Below are positions 44,863 through 53,603 of a DNA stretch of 64,000 bases, one piece after another. A model generated the notes under the pieces. It saw only the letters and a list, made by a program, of their open reading frames with translations, did no database searches and was not told where the DNA came from. Source of the DNA: Robbsia andropogonis (GTDB lineage Bacteria > Pseudomonadota > Gammaproteobacteria > Burkholderiales > Burkholderiaceae); contig NZ_LAQU01000004.1 of NCBI RefSeq assembly GCF_000970345.1, forward strand, positions 124,001 to 188,000, in the 5' to 3' direction. The stretch's first letter is position 1; each line of letters starts with the position of its first letter. The translations under genes and the position numbers were made by a program.

Positions 44863-46191
44863 ATGGACGTCGATACCGCCGTAATCCAACGGCACCGCCG
44901 GTGCGCGCCGCGATACGATATCTACCCCGCCAGCGACTGGTTCGTGGAAGCATTCGACGCGGCAGCGCTGGATGCCACGCTAGCCGCCTGCTCGTCCCTC
45001 GGTCCCGTGCGCGTCGCCATGGATCTGCGCCTGCCCGCGCCGGGCATGGGCTGGTCCAGCCGCGACTGGCGCGAACTTCCCGCGTTACTCGGCCGCGATA
45101 TGGCGCTCCATGTGGCGCGCCTGGCATCCGATGGTGTCGGCCGCGCCGTGCCGGTCGACGAAGTCCGGCTCAGTTGGCACGAGGCGCCGCACGGCGGTTA
45201 TGCCGAACGTGATGGCACGTCACCACCGTGGCTGATGACCCTGTTGCGCGACCATTTCGCGATGTCGCCCCATGCTCACTGCAGTGTCACGGTGCCAGCC
45301 TCATGCCGACGGACCGGCGCAATCCAGATGTTGCGTGGCGACGGCTTCCAGCGGATCGAGATCGTGGACGATGGCAACGCGTCCGAAGGGGTACGCCGCT
45401 GGGTGCAAACAGCGGCCGTAATGAATTTTGCGTCGATCGGCGCGGGCTTCGTCTACGGTGCGCCAGGCCAGACCGCCGGCGCCATGCGTGAAGCGCTGAC
45501 CGCGCTGCTCGATGCAGGGCCGTCCTACGTCGTCTTGCAACACGCGGAAGACTGTCGGCGCGGCTTCCGTCCGGTACTTGACCGCTCGCATAGCGACCGC
45601 TCGACGGTTGAGGTGATGAGCCTGCTGGTCTGCGCGGCACGCATCCTTGCCGCCGCGGGCTATCGCTGCATCGGCCAGGACTTGTATGCGCGCACCGATG
45701 ATCCCCTTGCCGTGGCCCATCGCCAGGGACGCCTGTTGCGCAAATCGCACGGTGCGTCACTGCGCCCCGTATCGCTGGTGCTGGGCATTGGCCCGGATGC
45801 CATCGGGACGGTGGGCAATGCGTATTATCAAAACCGCGCCGATCCCACGCGCTACCGTCAGGCGTTGATGCACGATCAGTTACCCGTCAAGCGCGGCGCC
45901 GTCCTCGGTGCCAACGACATGGCGCGACGCGCGATCATCCAGGCCTTGGTGACGGATCTGTTCATCGACATCGCTGCCATCGAAACGACGCATCGCATCG
46001 ACTTCGTCCGCGGTTTTGCCGAGGAAACCGCAGCATTGCGCGCATTCGAACAGGTCGGGCTGATGCTGTTCGACGACGCGATGGTCGAGCTGACCGATGC
46101 CGGCCGCCTGATTGCCGGCAGTATCGCGATGGTATTCGACGACGCGGTGAAGCAGGCCCGACTGCGCATGCCCCTTCACGGTCCGCTATAG
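44863..46191 (+). CDS. HemN-like protein lacking the radical-SAM cysteines
   Basis: 442 residues that align along nearly the whole length with oxygen-independent coproporphyrinogen III dehydrogenase: RYDIYPASDWFVEAF at the start, FASIGAGFVYGAPGQT in the middle, YRCIGQDLYARTDDPLAVAHRQGRLLRKSHG, LGIGPDAIGTVGNAYYQN, and the C-terminal HemN domain. Yet the C-x3-C-x2-C motif that binds the 4Fe-4S cluster, expected around residues 51-63, reads VAMDLRLPAPGMG and holds no Cys at all. It cannot be a standard radical-SAM enzyme. It may bind haem or coproporphyrin as a chaperone or sensor, like HemW/ChdC-type descendants of the family. It sits between a FixL-like kinase and fnr. Confidence 0.8.
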   Translation: MDVDTAVIQRHRRCAPRYDIYPASDWFVEAFDAAALDATLAACSSLGPVRVAMDLRLPAPGMGWSSRDWRELPALLGRDMALHVARLASDGVGRAVPVDEVRLSWHEAPHGGYAERDGTSPPWLMTLLRDHFAMSPHAHCSVTVPASCRRTGAIQMLRGDGFQRIEIVDDGNASEGVRRWVQTAAVMNFASIGAGFVYGAPGQTAGAMREALTALLDAGPSYVVLQHAEDCRRGFRPVLDRSHSDRSTVEVMSLLVCAARILAAAGYRCIGQDLYARTDDPLAVAHRQGRLLRKSHGASLRPVSLVLGIGPDAIGTVGNAYYQNRADPTRYRQALMHDQLPVKRGAVLGANDMARRAIIQALVTDLFIDIAAIETTHRIDFVRGFAEETAALRAFEQVGLMLFDDAMVELTDAGRLIAGSIAMVFDDAVKQARLRMPLHGPL

Positions 46192-46375
46192 CGCTGCCCG
46201 TAGGGATTTCCTGACACGAAGGAAAATCTTCCTACGTCCAATCCGTCCATTGCTGATGGCAGCGCGCCAAGCGCGGACGGATACTGCGATGCAGGGCCTT
46301 TACGCGCCTACTCCATCAAGGCTTGATGCCTGGCTGCATGCCCTGCGTTCGCCTTCGCATTTGACGAGATAGCCG

Positions 46376-47188
46376 ATGACAACCGCGCACCGCTTCGCCG
46401 CCCCCGAATCGATCGGGACCACCGAACATCCGATACGCATTCATCGCCGATCGGAGACGCGCCCCGCGCAGGCGGATCCATCCGACTCGACATTGGTGAC
46501 CACGTCCCGTGTTCGCTGTTCCAATTGCGCGATGCGCAATATCTGCATGCCGGAAGGGCTCGACGCGAATGCCTACGCGAAACTGGACGCGGTCATCTGC
46601 ACCTCGCGGCGCGTGCGGCGAGGCGAGGCGCTGTATCGTTCCGGCGAGGCGTTTCACAATTTGTATGCGGTTCGGCTCGGTTCGTTCAAGACGGTTGTCG
46701 CCCACCCCGACGGTCGCGAACAGGTCACGCGCTTTGACCTGGCTGGCGAAGCGCTGGGGCTGGACGGCGTCTATACGGACGAGCACACATGCGATGCCAT
46801 TGCGCTGGAAGACAGCGTGGTCTGCATCATTCCGTTCCACCTGCTCGAACTGTTATGCCGTGAAGTGCGACTGCTGCAGCGGCATGTGCATAAGATGATG
46901 AGCGGCGAGATCGTCCGGGAGTCAGGGCAGATGATGCTGCTGGGCAATATGCGCGCCGATGAACGCGTCGCTGCATTTCTGCTAAATATTTCGCACAGGA
47001 TGAAACAACGTGGCTATTCCGCCAGTGAATTTCAACTGCGCATGAGCCGCGAAGAGTTGGGAAGCTATCTGGGCATGAAGCTTGAAACGGTCAGCCGCAC
47101 CCTTTCACGCTTCAAGCGGGACGCATTGATTGCCGCGACGGGTCGTCGCGTGCGTTTGCTCGATATCCCCCGCCTGGAAGCCATCTGA
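46376..47188 (+). CDS. fnr: FNR-type oxygen-responsive transcriptional regulator
   Basis: 270 residues. Cluster ligands are C48, C51 and C57 (CSNCAMRNICMP) and C139 (EHTCDAIAL), equivalent to the four Cys that hold the oxygen-labile [4Fe-4S] cluster of FNR. The cyclic-nucleotide-binding-like sensor domain spans about 65-180; the helix-turn-helix near 225-250 reads EELGSYLGMKLETVSRTLSRF and keeps E-x-x-S-R, the residues that read TTGAT. The N-terminus is about 25 residues longer than E. coli FNR. It should activate microaerobic genes, and three sites matching its motif lie within 5 kb. Confidence 0.95.
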   Translation: MTTAHRFAAPESIGTTEHPIRIHRRSETRPAQADPSDSTLVTTSRVRCSNCAMRNICMPEGLDANAYAKLDAVICTSRRVRRGEALYRSGEAFHNLYAVRLGSFKTVVAHPDGREQVTRFDLAGEALGLDGVYTDEHTCDAIALEDSVVCIIPFHLLELLCREVRLLQRHVHKMMSGEIVRESGQMMLLGNMRADERVAAFLLNISHRMKQRGYSASEFQLRMSREELGSYLGMKLETVSRTLSRFKRDALIAATGRRVRLLDIPRLEAI

Positions 47189-47304
47189 ATCTCCCCTCTC
47201 TTGCGGGGCCGGACGGCATCGATTGATCCCGTGTGTCGCGAGGTTGCTTGATGTCACGCGCCTTGCGCCGTATTGCCGCAGTCCGGTTTGAAACGCGTGT
47301 TTAT

Positions 47305-47318
47305 CTGATGCGCGTCAA
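47305..47318 (+). promoter_or_regulatory. FNR-like box upstream of ompW
   Basis: CTGAT-GCGC-GTCAA, eight of ten matches to TTGAT-N4-ATCAA, centred about 80 bases before the ompW ATG. It may drive ompW and, by read-through, cydP-cydABX. Weaker than the other two boxes. Confidence 0.45.
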
Positions 47319-47392
47319 TGTTTGCAAAGCCCCCTCGCAGGATGATCAGCACGACGGTCGGATGGACCGGCCGCAATCGGGGGTTTTCAAAC

Positions 47393-48034
47393 ATGTCCGC
47401 AGCAACCAGGCGCTGGAAAGCGCATCTCACCACCATGCTGGCGCCATTGGTCCTGGTGACCTTGGGCTTCTTTTCCCCACACCGCGCCGACGCGGCCCAG
47501 GGCGACATCATCGCCCGCATCCGCTCGGTCAGTATTCTGCCCGACGTCAAGACCAGCGGCACGCTGTCCACGCTGGGCGTGGGCGTCAATCCTTCGACGG
47601 TGCCGGAACTTGACTTCACGTACATGGTGCGCAATCACATCGGTGTCGAATTGATCCTCGGCACCGCGCGGCACAAGGTCACGTCGAATGTTGGCAGTCT
47701 CGGTCAGATCAGTCATTTGCCGCCCACGCTGACGCTGCAATGGCATTTCAATCCGGCTGGCCGGATTCGCCCTTATGCGGGCGTCGGCGTCAACTACACG
47801 CTGTTCTATGACAACCACCTGAACGTCGCCGGTGAAGGCGTGGGCGTGCGCAATCACAGCTTCGGTCCAGCGTTGCAAGCGGGTGTCGACGTACAAGTCA
47901 GCAAACGATTCTTCGTCAACCTGGACGTCAAGAAACTGTGGATCAAGACCGACGCAACACTCGGTGGCCAACCTATCGGCACGTTGGAGATCGATCCGTG
48001 GGTGGTGGGATTTGGCGTCGGCATGAAATTCTGA
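47393..48034 (+). CDS. ompW: OmpW-family outer-membrane beta-barrel protein
   Basis: 213 residues from the ATG at 47393, which opens a signal peptide (hydrophobic LAPLVLVTLGFF, cleavage after ADA). The mature protein shows alternating beta-strand pattern and ends in VGFGVGMKF, with the terminal Phe needed for barrel assembly. GDIIARIRSVSILPD, FNPAGRIRPYAGVGVNYTLFYD and FVNLDVKKLWIKTDA are typical OmpW segments. OmpW forms a narrow eight-stranded channel for hydrophobic molecules and is FNR-activated in enterobacteria. It is twelve bases from cydP, so probably the first gene of the oxidase transcript. Confidence 0.92.
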   Translation: MSAATRRWKAHLTTMLAPLVLVTLGFFSPHRADAAQGDIIARIRSVSILPDVKTSGTLSTLGVGVNPSTVPELDFTYMVRNHIGVELILGTARHKVTSNVGSLGQISHLPPTLTLQWHFNPAGRIRPYAGVGVNYTLFYDNHLNVAGEGVGVRNHSFGPALQAGVDVQVSKRFFVNLDVKKLWIKTDATLGGQPIGTLEIDPWVVGFGVGMKF

Positions 48035-48046
48035 CGGAGTATTGCC

Positions 48047-48358
48047 ATGAAGCCCACGGCGCGCCTGGCGATAAGCGTCGCATCGACCAAGGATAAAGCG
48101 CGGACCTTGCTGCGGCGGCAGGGCCTGATGCGTGATGTGGTTATCGTGCTGGTGATCAAGCTCGTGCTGATCCAGATACTGCGCGTGACGTGCTTTGCCC
48201 ACCCTGCCGCACCCGATATGAATATGCCCGACGACGTGGTGGCCGCCGCGATCATCGGGCCCGTCCCTTCATTACCCGCCGGCCTGCCAACGCGCGTTGC
48301 ACTGCCAGCACCGCGCGGCAAGCCCGCACAACAGGATGTCGATCATGATCAGCCATGA
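48047..48358 (+). CDS. cydP: cytochrome bd accessory small protein CydP
   Basis: 103 residues. After a basic start, one hydrophobic helix (DVVIVLVIKLVLIQILRVTCF, about 29-50) is followed by a short Pro/Ala-rich tail. Single-helix proteins of this form directly precede cydA in many beta-proteobacteria and are annotated as putative cytochrome oxidase small subunit CydP. The gene overlaps the start of cydA by fourteen bases, which ties its expression to the oxidase. The tail beyond residue 60 is longer than in most relatives and may vary freely. Confidence 0.8.
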   Translation: MKPTARLAISVASTKDKARTLLRRQGLMRDVVIVLVIKLVLIQILRVTCFAHPAAPDMNMPDDVVAAAIIGPVPSLPAGLPTRVALPAPRGKPAQQDVDHDQP

Positions 48359-49943
48359 GGTCGTCGATCTGTCCCGGCTGCAATTCGCCGTGACGGCGCT
48401 ATATCACTTTTTATTCGTTCCCCTGACCCTCGGGATGACCTGGATGCTGGTCATCATGGAGTCGGCGTACGTGTTGACGGGCAAGACCGTCTACAAGGAC
48501 ATGACCCAGTTCTGGGGCAAGTTGTTCGGCATCAACTTCGTGATGGGGGTGGCCACCGGCCTCACGCTGGAATTCCAGTTCGGCACGAACTGGTCGTATT
48601 ACTCGCACTACGTGGGCGATATCTTCGGCGTGCCACTCGCCATCGAAGGATTGATGGCGTTCTTCCTCGAATCCACCTTCGTCGGGCTGTTCTTCTTTGG
48701 CTGGCAACGGTTGCGCAAGGGACAGCACTTGCTGGTGACCTTTCTCGTGGCGCTGGGCTCCAATTTGTCGGCGCTATGGATTCTCGTCGCCAATGGCTGG
48801 ATGAACAATCCGGTAGGCGCGCATTTCAACTACACGCATATGCGCATGGAGCTCGACAGCCTGTCCACGCTGATCCTGAACCCGGTGGCGCAAGTGAAGT
48901 TCGTGCACACGGTCTCGGCCGGCTATGTAACCGCGGCAATGTTCGTGCTGAGCTTGTCCTCGTACTACCTGTTGCGCGGCCGCAATATCGCCTTCGCATT
49001 GCGCTCCTTCACCATCGCCGCCAGTTTTGGCCTGGCCGCCGTGTTATCCGTCATCGTGCTGGGGGATGAGTCCGGCTATACCACGGGTGAAGTGCAAAAA
49101 ATGAAGTTGGCTGCCATTGAAGCTGAATGGGATACGCAACCGGCGCCGGCATCGTTCACGCTGTTCGGTTTGCCGAACCAGGCCGAACAACGTACGGATT
49201 ATGCGATCCACATTCCCTGGGCGTTGGGCCTGATCGCCACCCGTTCCCTCGATGAGCAAGTGACCGGACTGAAAGATCTGAAGGCGGAAAACGCGCAGCG
49301 GATCGCCCGTGGCATGCAGGCATTCGCGGCATTGCAGCGGCTGCGCGGTGGCGATACGTCGCCCGCCGCTCGCACCGCGTTCCAGCATGTTGAAGCGGAC
49401 CTCGGCTATGGCCTGTTGCTCAAACGCTATACGGAAAAGGTCACCGATGCCACCCCGGCGCAGATCGATGCCGCCGCGAACGATACGATTCCACGCGTCG
49501 CCCCCGTGTTTTTCTCGTTCCGGATCATGGTCGCCTTCGGCTTTCTGATGCTGTTCACGTTTATCGCTGCCGTCTGGCTGGCGGCGCGGCGCCGGCTGTT
49601 GCGGCCACGCACGCGCGCCTTCCTGCGCCTGGCGTTGTGGATGCTGCCCCTGCCGTGGCTGGCCAGCGAATCCGGCTGGATCGTCGCGGAGATGGGGCGT
49701 CAACCATGGACCATCGCAGGCGTCCTGCCCACGCACTTGTCGGTCTCGTCGCTGCATGCAGGCGATCTGTACGCCAGCATCGCCGGCTTCGTCTTTTTCT
49801 ACACCCTGCTGTTGTGTTTTGAGATGTATCTGATGGTCAAGTACGTGCGCAAGGGTCCTGACGGCCTCGGTATGGGTCCCCAAGCAACCGCAGGCACGGA
49901 CAAGGACGACAGCACCGCACCACTGACCGGGAGCCCGGCATGA
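48345..49943 (+). CDS. cydA: cytochrome bd ubiquinol oxidase subunit I
   Basis: 532 residues from the ATG at 48345, with AGGA eight bases upstream; an ATG three codons earlier is possible. The His ligand for haem d/b595 is in [14 protein letters not shown], the b558 region contains [17 protein letters not shown], and the quinol-site Q-loop ([20 protein letters not shown] to [15 protein letters not shown]) is the long form, placing it with E. coli CydA rather than short-loop Cio[14 protein letters not shown] is the conserved haem-proximal motif. It oxidises ubiquinol and reduces O2 with high affinity at the inner membrane. Confidence 0.97.
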   Translation: MISHEVVDLSRLQFAVTALYHFLFVPLTLGMTWMLVIMESAYVLTGKTVYKDMTQFWGKLFGINFVMGVATGLTLEFQFGTNWSYYSHYVGDIFGVPLAIEGLMAFFLESTFVGLFFFGWQRLRKGQHLLVTFLVALGSNLSALWILVANGWMNNPVGAHFNYTHMRMELDSLSTLILNPVAQVKFVHTVSAGYVTAAMFVLSLSSYYLLRGRNIAFALRSFTIAASFGLAAVLSVIVLGDESGYTTGEVQKMKLAAIEAEWDTQPAPASFTLFGLPNQAEQRTDYAIHIPWALGLIATRSLDEQVTGLKDLKAENAQRIARGMQAFAALQRLRGGDTSPAARTAFQHVEADLGYGLLLKRYTEKVTDATPAQIDAAANDTIPRVAPVFFSFRIMVAFGFLMLFTFIAAVWLAARRRLLRPRTRAFLRLALWMLPLPWLASESGWIVAEMGRQPWTIAGVLPTHLSVSSLHAGDLYASIAGFVFFYTLLLCFEMYLMVKYVRKGPDGLGMGPQATAGTDKDDSTAPLTGSPA

Positions 49944-51055
49944 TCGACTACACGATACTCAAAATCATCTGGTGGTTGCTGATCGGCATCCTGCTGATCG
50001 GCTTCGCGCTGACCGACGGCTTCGACATGGGCGTGGGTGCCCTGCTGCCCTTCATCGCACGCACCGATACCGAGCGACGGATCGTCGTCAATACCGTTGG
50101 CGCTACGTGGGAAGGTAACCAGGTTTGGTTCATCACTGCCGGCGGCGCCACGTTTGCCGCCTGGCCACAGGTATATGCCACGGCATTCTCGGGTTTTTAC
50201 GCGGCGTTGCTGCTCGTGCTGTTTTCCCTGTTCTTCCGGCCTGTCGGCTTCGATTACCGCAGCAAGGTCGCCCATCCGGCATGGCGCGCCTTCTGGGATT
50301 GGGGCATCTTCGCCGGCAGCGCGGTACCGGCGCTGGTGTTCGGCGTCGCCTTCGGTAACCTGCTGCTTGGCACGCCGTTCTCGCTAGATGCGGACATGCG
50401 CTCGACCTATCAAGGCACACTGTTCGGCTTGCTGTCACCGTTCGCGCTGCTGTCCGGACTGCTGTCGGTCGCGATGCTGGTAACTCACGGCGCCGGCTTT
50501 CTGACATTGAAAACGGATGGCGTGCTCCTGTTGCGGGCACGGCGGGTACAACGCGTGGCGGCCCTGCTGTCGATCGCGCTATTCGCCCTTGCCGGGTATG
50601 CGGTCTCGCATCATGTGGTGGGATTGCGCCTGGCGGCCGACGGCACGATCAGCCGCGGCGTGGGTTTCTGGATGAACAACTATGCGCGTTGGCCGCTGGC
50701 CTGGCTTGCCCCGATCGTCGGGTTCGGGGGCGCGATACTGGCCGCGCTCGCTTCGCTGAAGAGCGGCAACGGTGCGCAGAAGGCGGGATTTGCCGGCAGT
50801 ACGCTTTTGATCGTCGGCGTGATCTTTACCGCAGGCACGTCGCTGTTCCCGTTCCTGATGCCCTCGTCGATCGATGTGCCGAGCAGCCTGACCGTCTGGA
50901 ATGCGACGTCGAGCCAATTGACACTGCAGATCATGCTGGTGGCCGTGATCGTGTTCCTGCCGCTGATCTTGATCTATACCGGTTGGGTGTATCGGGTGAT
51001 GCGGGGCCGCGTTACCAGCGCCGACATTGCCCGTGACAGCCATTCCTTGTACTGA
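49940..51055 (+). CDS. cydB: cytochrome bd ubiquinol oxidase subunit II
   Basis: 371 residues; the ATG overlaps the cydA stop by four bases. About eight membrane helices. The family start [30 protein letters not shown] with acidic residues lining the proton path, and [21 protein letters not shown], are present. It pairs with CydA to form the core oxidase and, by analogy, has structural quinone. Operon order cydP-cydA-cydB-cydX is complete, but cydCD transporters are not in the window. Confidence 0.96.
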   Translation: MIDYTILKIIWWLLIGILLIGFALTDGFDMGVGALLPFIARTDTERRIVVNTVGATWEGNQVWFITAGGATFAAWPQVYATAFSGFYAALLLVLFSLFFRPVGFDYRSKVAHPAWRAFWDWGIFAGSAVPALVFGVAFGNLLLGTPFSLDADMRSTYQGTLFGLLSPFALLSGLLSVAMLVTHGAGFLTLKTDGVLLLRARRVQRVAALLSIALFALAGYAVSHHVVGLRLAADGTISRGVGFWMNNYARWPLAWLAPIVGFGGAILAALASLKSGNGAQKAGFAGSTLLIVGVIFTAGTSLFPFLMPSSIDVPSSLTVWNATSSQLTLQIMLVAVIVFLPLILIYTGWVYRVMRGRVTSADIARDSHSLY

Positions 51056-51167
51056 CGCGACGATCGGTGCGCGTATTCGATTGGCTTGCCGGCGTCATCC
51101 GCCGGCAACCTGCAAAGACCCTTTTCCATTCATGCAGACGGCGCATGGCCGCCGAAGGACGTTGATC

Positions 51168-51314
51168 ATGTGGTACTTCACTTGGATTCTGGGCGTTGGC
51201 GTGGCATTGTCATTCGGCGTGGTTAGCGCGCTATGGTATGAAGCCCGCGGCGAATATCCCGATAGCGAAGGGCCGTTGTCCGCTAGACCGGTGCCGTCAC
51301 GCGCCGAAAATTAA
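51168..51314 (+). CDS. cydX: cytochrome bd oxidase small subunit CydX
   Basis: 48 residues. MWYFTWILGVGVALSFGVVSALWYEARGE is the single-helix CydX/CbdX pattern that packs against CydA and stabilises the haems. AAGGA precedes the ATG at a good distance. It follows cydB after about 110 bases, a longer gap than elsewhere in the operon. The tail after residue 30 is acidic and poorly conserved. Confidence 0.9.
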   Translation: MWYFTWILGVGVALSFGVVSALWYEARGEYPDSEGPLSARPVPSRAEN

Positions 51315-51361
51315 CAGCCGCATCATCGGCGCTAGACACCACATGGGTTTTAACCATAATG

Positions 51362-51381
51362 ACCATATCGATCAATATGGT
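51362..51381. promoter_or_regulatory. candidate autoregulatory operator of the toxin-antitoxin pair
   Basis: ACCATAT (51362-51368), six-base spacer, ATATGGT (51375-51381), a perfect inverted repeat about 30 bases before the antitoxin ATG; a further ACCATAAT lies just upstream. Position and symmetry fit binding by a Phd-type antitoxin dimer. Confidence 0.6.
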
Positions 51382-51412
51382 TTGTCGGCACCTGTAATTG
51401 GCGGAGGTTAAG

Positions 51413-51682
51413 ATGATCACTGAAGTCAGCGCAGTAAATTTTCGGCAAAACCTGGGCGACATGCTGAACCAAGTTCAGTACCGGAACGACAGTATTGTCA
51501 TCAACAAGGATGGCAAGGCTGTTGCGGCCTTGGTCGATGCCGAACTGTTTGCGCGGATTCGGCGGTTAAAAGCGCGTTTTGACCGGTTGAGCGAACAACT
51601 CACCGACGCATATGCGTCAACTCCCGAGGCTGAGGGGCTCGCTGAAATCGACGCGTTGCTAGCCGAAGAACGTAAGCGCTGA
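51413..51682 (+). CDS. Phd/YefM-family antitoxin
   Basis: 89 residues from the ATG at 51413, preceded by GGAGG. MITEVSAVNFRQNLGDMLNQVQYRNDSIVINKDGKAVAALVDAELF is the typical Phd/YefM DNA-binding N-domain; the C-terminal helix (LAEIDALLAEERKR) should wrap the toxin. The stop overlaps the toxin ATG (TGATG), so the antitoxin is translated first and the toxin is coupled. It likely represses its own promoter through the inverted repeat upstream. Confidence 0.88.
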   Translation: MITEVSAVNFRQNLGDMLNQVQYRNDSIVINKDGKAVAALVDAELFARIRRLKARFDRLSEQLTDAYASTPEAEGLAEIDALLAEERKR

Positions 51683-52095
51683 TGCCGGGCATGCGCGTGG
51701 TGTTGGATACCAATATTTTGGTATATGGAATGGTCTATCCCGGGAGCGTTCCGGGCCGAATCGTAGGCGCTTGGCGGCAAGGCATCCTTGACGTGGCACT
51801 TTCACGTTACATCCTTGACGAGATGGTGAGGGTTCTTCCGCGGCTCTCCAAGAATCCTTATAGCGCCAATCAAATTCGTGACCTTGCGGACAGCTTCATG
51901 TTCTTGGCCGATATCGTCGAGCCAAGCGCCAAAGAGGATGGTGATTTACGAGATACCGCTGATCAGCCCGTACTGGGGACGTTGGTCGCTGCCAAAGCAC
52001 ATTACTTGATAACAGGTGATAAAGATCTGCTTGTATTGCCCGGCAGATATCCGATCGTGACAGCAGCCGAGTTTTGGGCACGCCACGGTGAGTGA
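51682..52095 (+). CDS. PIN-domain toxin
   Basis: 137 residues. The PIN nuclease acidic residues are seen in VVLDTNILVYG (first Asp), LDEMVRVL (Glu), DLRDTADQPVLGTLVAAKAHYLITGDKDLL (two Asp groups). These coordinate Mg2+ and cleave RNA, commonly tRNA or rRNA, when the antitoxin is lost. The form belongs to the group annotated as putative toxin-antitoxin PIN family, related to but distinct from classic VapC. The pairing with a Phd/YefM antitoxin is a usual one. Confidence 0.88.
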   Translation: MPGMRVVLDTNILVYGMVYPGSVPGRIVGAWRQGILDVALSRYILDEMVRVLPRLSKNPYSANQIRDLADSFMFLADIVEPSAKEDGDLRDTADQPVLGTLVAAKAHYLITGDKDLLVLPGRYPIVTAAEFWARHGE

Positions 52096-52478
52096 GCGTA
52101 TCGCTGACCGGACAACTGCTCGACAAGCGTGCTTCAATCAAGGCGTTTGTCAGGAAAAACCCGTGCGATCGACGAGCCAAAACAACATACAAGTTGGTGG
52201 ACGGTCGGGCCTCTCCCATTTCGCCGGCATTGTCACGTTGGTGAGGGTGGCGCGAAAAATGACGTTTTACGACCACCGTTCAAAACGCGGGCAGACCCTG
52301 ACTGCGGGGTAACCGCGATCACGCCCGTGTTATCCACCGCGTTATCCACCGGCTTTGCCCGTCTATTTCGCTCAATTGCACACAGCGTTATCCACAGCCC
52401 CACTCAATCCGAATATCCCGCCGCAGTTCGCCCGAATACACGGCTCGGCACGCGCGAGGCGTATCAACCGGCGCCCCG
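52096..52478. other. intergenic region with DnaA-box-like cluster
   Basis: About 380 bases between the toxin gene and the convergent arginase gene. No protein is supported. It contains three DnaA-box-like sequences within 70 bases. Confidence 0.45.
52330..52396. repeat. three DnaA-box-like nonamers
   Basis: TTATCCACC at 52330-52338, TTATCCACC at 52342-52350 (12-base period) and TTATCCACA at 52388-52396. The last is a perfect consensus DnaA box; the other two differ at the final base. Confidence 0.6.
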
Positions 52479-53588
52479 TCACGCCACTACCGCTATCGCC
52501 ACGTCCGGATGCACGCCGTGCAGCATGCGATGCGTGTCCGCCTCCTGCCAGCCCGGGCATAACGCCGCGCACAGCAAGGCGCGACAGATCGCGGCGGTTG
52601 GTTCGGCGCCATGCGACGGCCCTTCCACGCCAAGCGTCGCCCCATCCGACGCCCCTTCGCGTTCCGGGTTGTATTCCACGAGTTCGAAGCCGATCAGACG
52701 CGGATCACCGGCAAAGCGTGGCATGGCCGCAATCGCCTCATGTGCGGCGATCCCGTCTTCCACTGGCGAACCCACCGCCATCGCTTCCCGTGGATCGATC
52801 GCGTCCACATCGAAACTGACGCCATAGCCACAAGTGCCCCGTGTCGCGATATCCACCGCTTCTTCCAGGCACGCGTCCAAACCACGCGCCTGCACCTCCG
52901 CGATGCCGAATACCCTGACGCCCAGTCGATTCAGCAGGGCCGCCTCGCCATCCTCGAAACTCCGCACGCCGACCACCGCGACATTCTCCGGGCGAACCTT
53001 GCCGCGCCAGCCGCGTAGATCCGTCAGCGCCGGTGCGCCATGGCCCAGCAACGCTGCCAGCGGCATGCCATGCGGGGCTTGGCTCTCCGACGTTTCCGGC
53101 GTATGGCTGTCCAAGTGCGCATCAATCCAGATGAGACCAATCCGGCCCGCCTCGCCCAGTCGCGTCTTATAGGCATCCGCAATCCCGCTCCACGTGCCTG
53201 CCGCAACCGAGTGGTCACCGCCCAGGATCAACGGAAACAGGCCGCGCGTGATGATATCGGCCGTGACCGCTGCCATCCCTGGCGCGAATGCGCTCACAGC
53301 GTCGAGCTTCGACGGCACTGCATGCGCCGGATCGGCCGCGTGCCGCGTGCCGCCTTCATGCGCCAGATAGTGCGTATCCACGAGTGTCGCCCCCAGCCGG
53401 ACATCCCGGCCGACACCGGAGCCGCCCGCGCGGAGGTCCGTCGCGATACCCGCCTCGATCAACGCCTCGGGTCCCAGGCGACACCCGATGATCTGCGCAC
53501 CGGTGCCGATCGACGCGCGGACCAATTCCAGCGGGGGCAATGCCGCGCAAGGTGTAACGGCAGTCAGTGCCGGGCGGAGCAGGGTCAT
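52479..53588 (-). CDS. rocF: arginase
   Basis: 369 residues from the ATG at 53588. Ureohydrolase metal motifs in order: LGGDHSVAAGTW, IDAHLDSHTPETSESQAPHGMPLA and SFDVDAIDP, which bind the Mn2+ pair. ELVEYNPERE is near the C-terminus. The enzyme hydrolyses arginine to ornithine and urea. It is longer than typical (about 300), mainly through an insertion near residues 40-60 and a 45-residue tail after the last helix. The ornithine aminotransferase gene ends 16 bases upstream, so the two form a catabolic operon. Confidence 0.92.
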   Translation of the reverse strand: MTLLRPALTAVTPCAALPPLELVRASIGTGAQIIGCRLGPEALIEAGIATDLRAGGSGVGRDVRLGATLVDTHYLAHEGGTRHAADPAHAVPSKLDAVSAFAPGMAAVTADIITRGLFPLILGGDHSVAAGTWSGIADAYKTRLGEAGRIGLIWIDAHLDSHTPETSESQAPHGMPLAALLGHGAPALTDLRGWRGKVRPENVAVVGVRSFEDGEAALLNRLGVRVFGIAEVQARGLDACLEEAVDIATRGTCGYGVSFDVDAIDPREAMAVGSPVEDGIAAHEAIAAMPRFAGDPRLIGFELVEYNPEREGASDGATLGVEGPSHGAEPTAAICRALLCAALCPGWQEADTHRMLHGVHPDVAIAVVA

Positions 53589-53603
53589 GGTACGAACTCC
53601 CAT

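Noticed and set aside
46313-46327. CATCAA-GGC-TTGATG palindrome upstream of fnr, considered as an FNR autoregulatory box
   Set aside because: Half-sites are in the reverse order with a three-base centre; FNR requires TTGAT-N4-ATCAA.
47254-47634. Short overlapping frames upstream of and across the start of ompW
   Set aside because: They conflict with the OmpW signal peptide and barrel; no ribosome-binding site.
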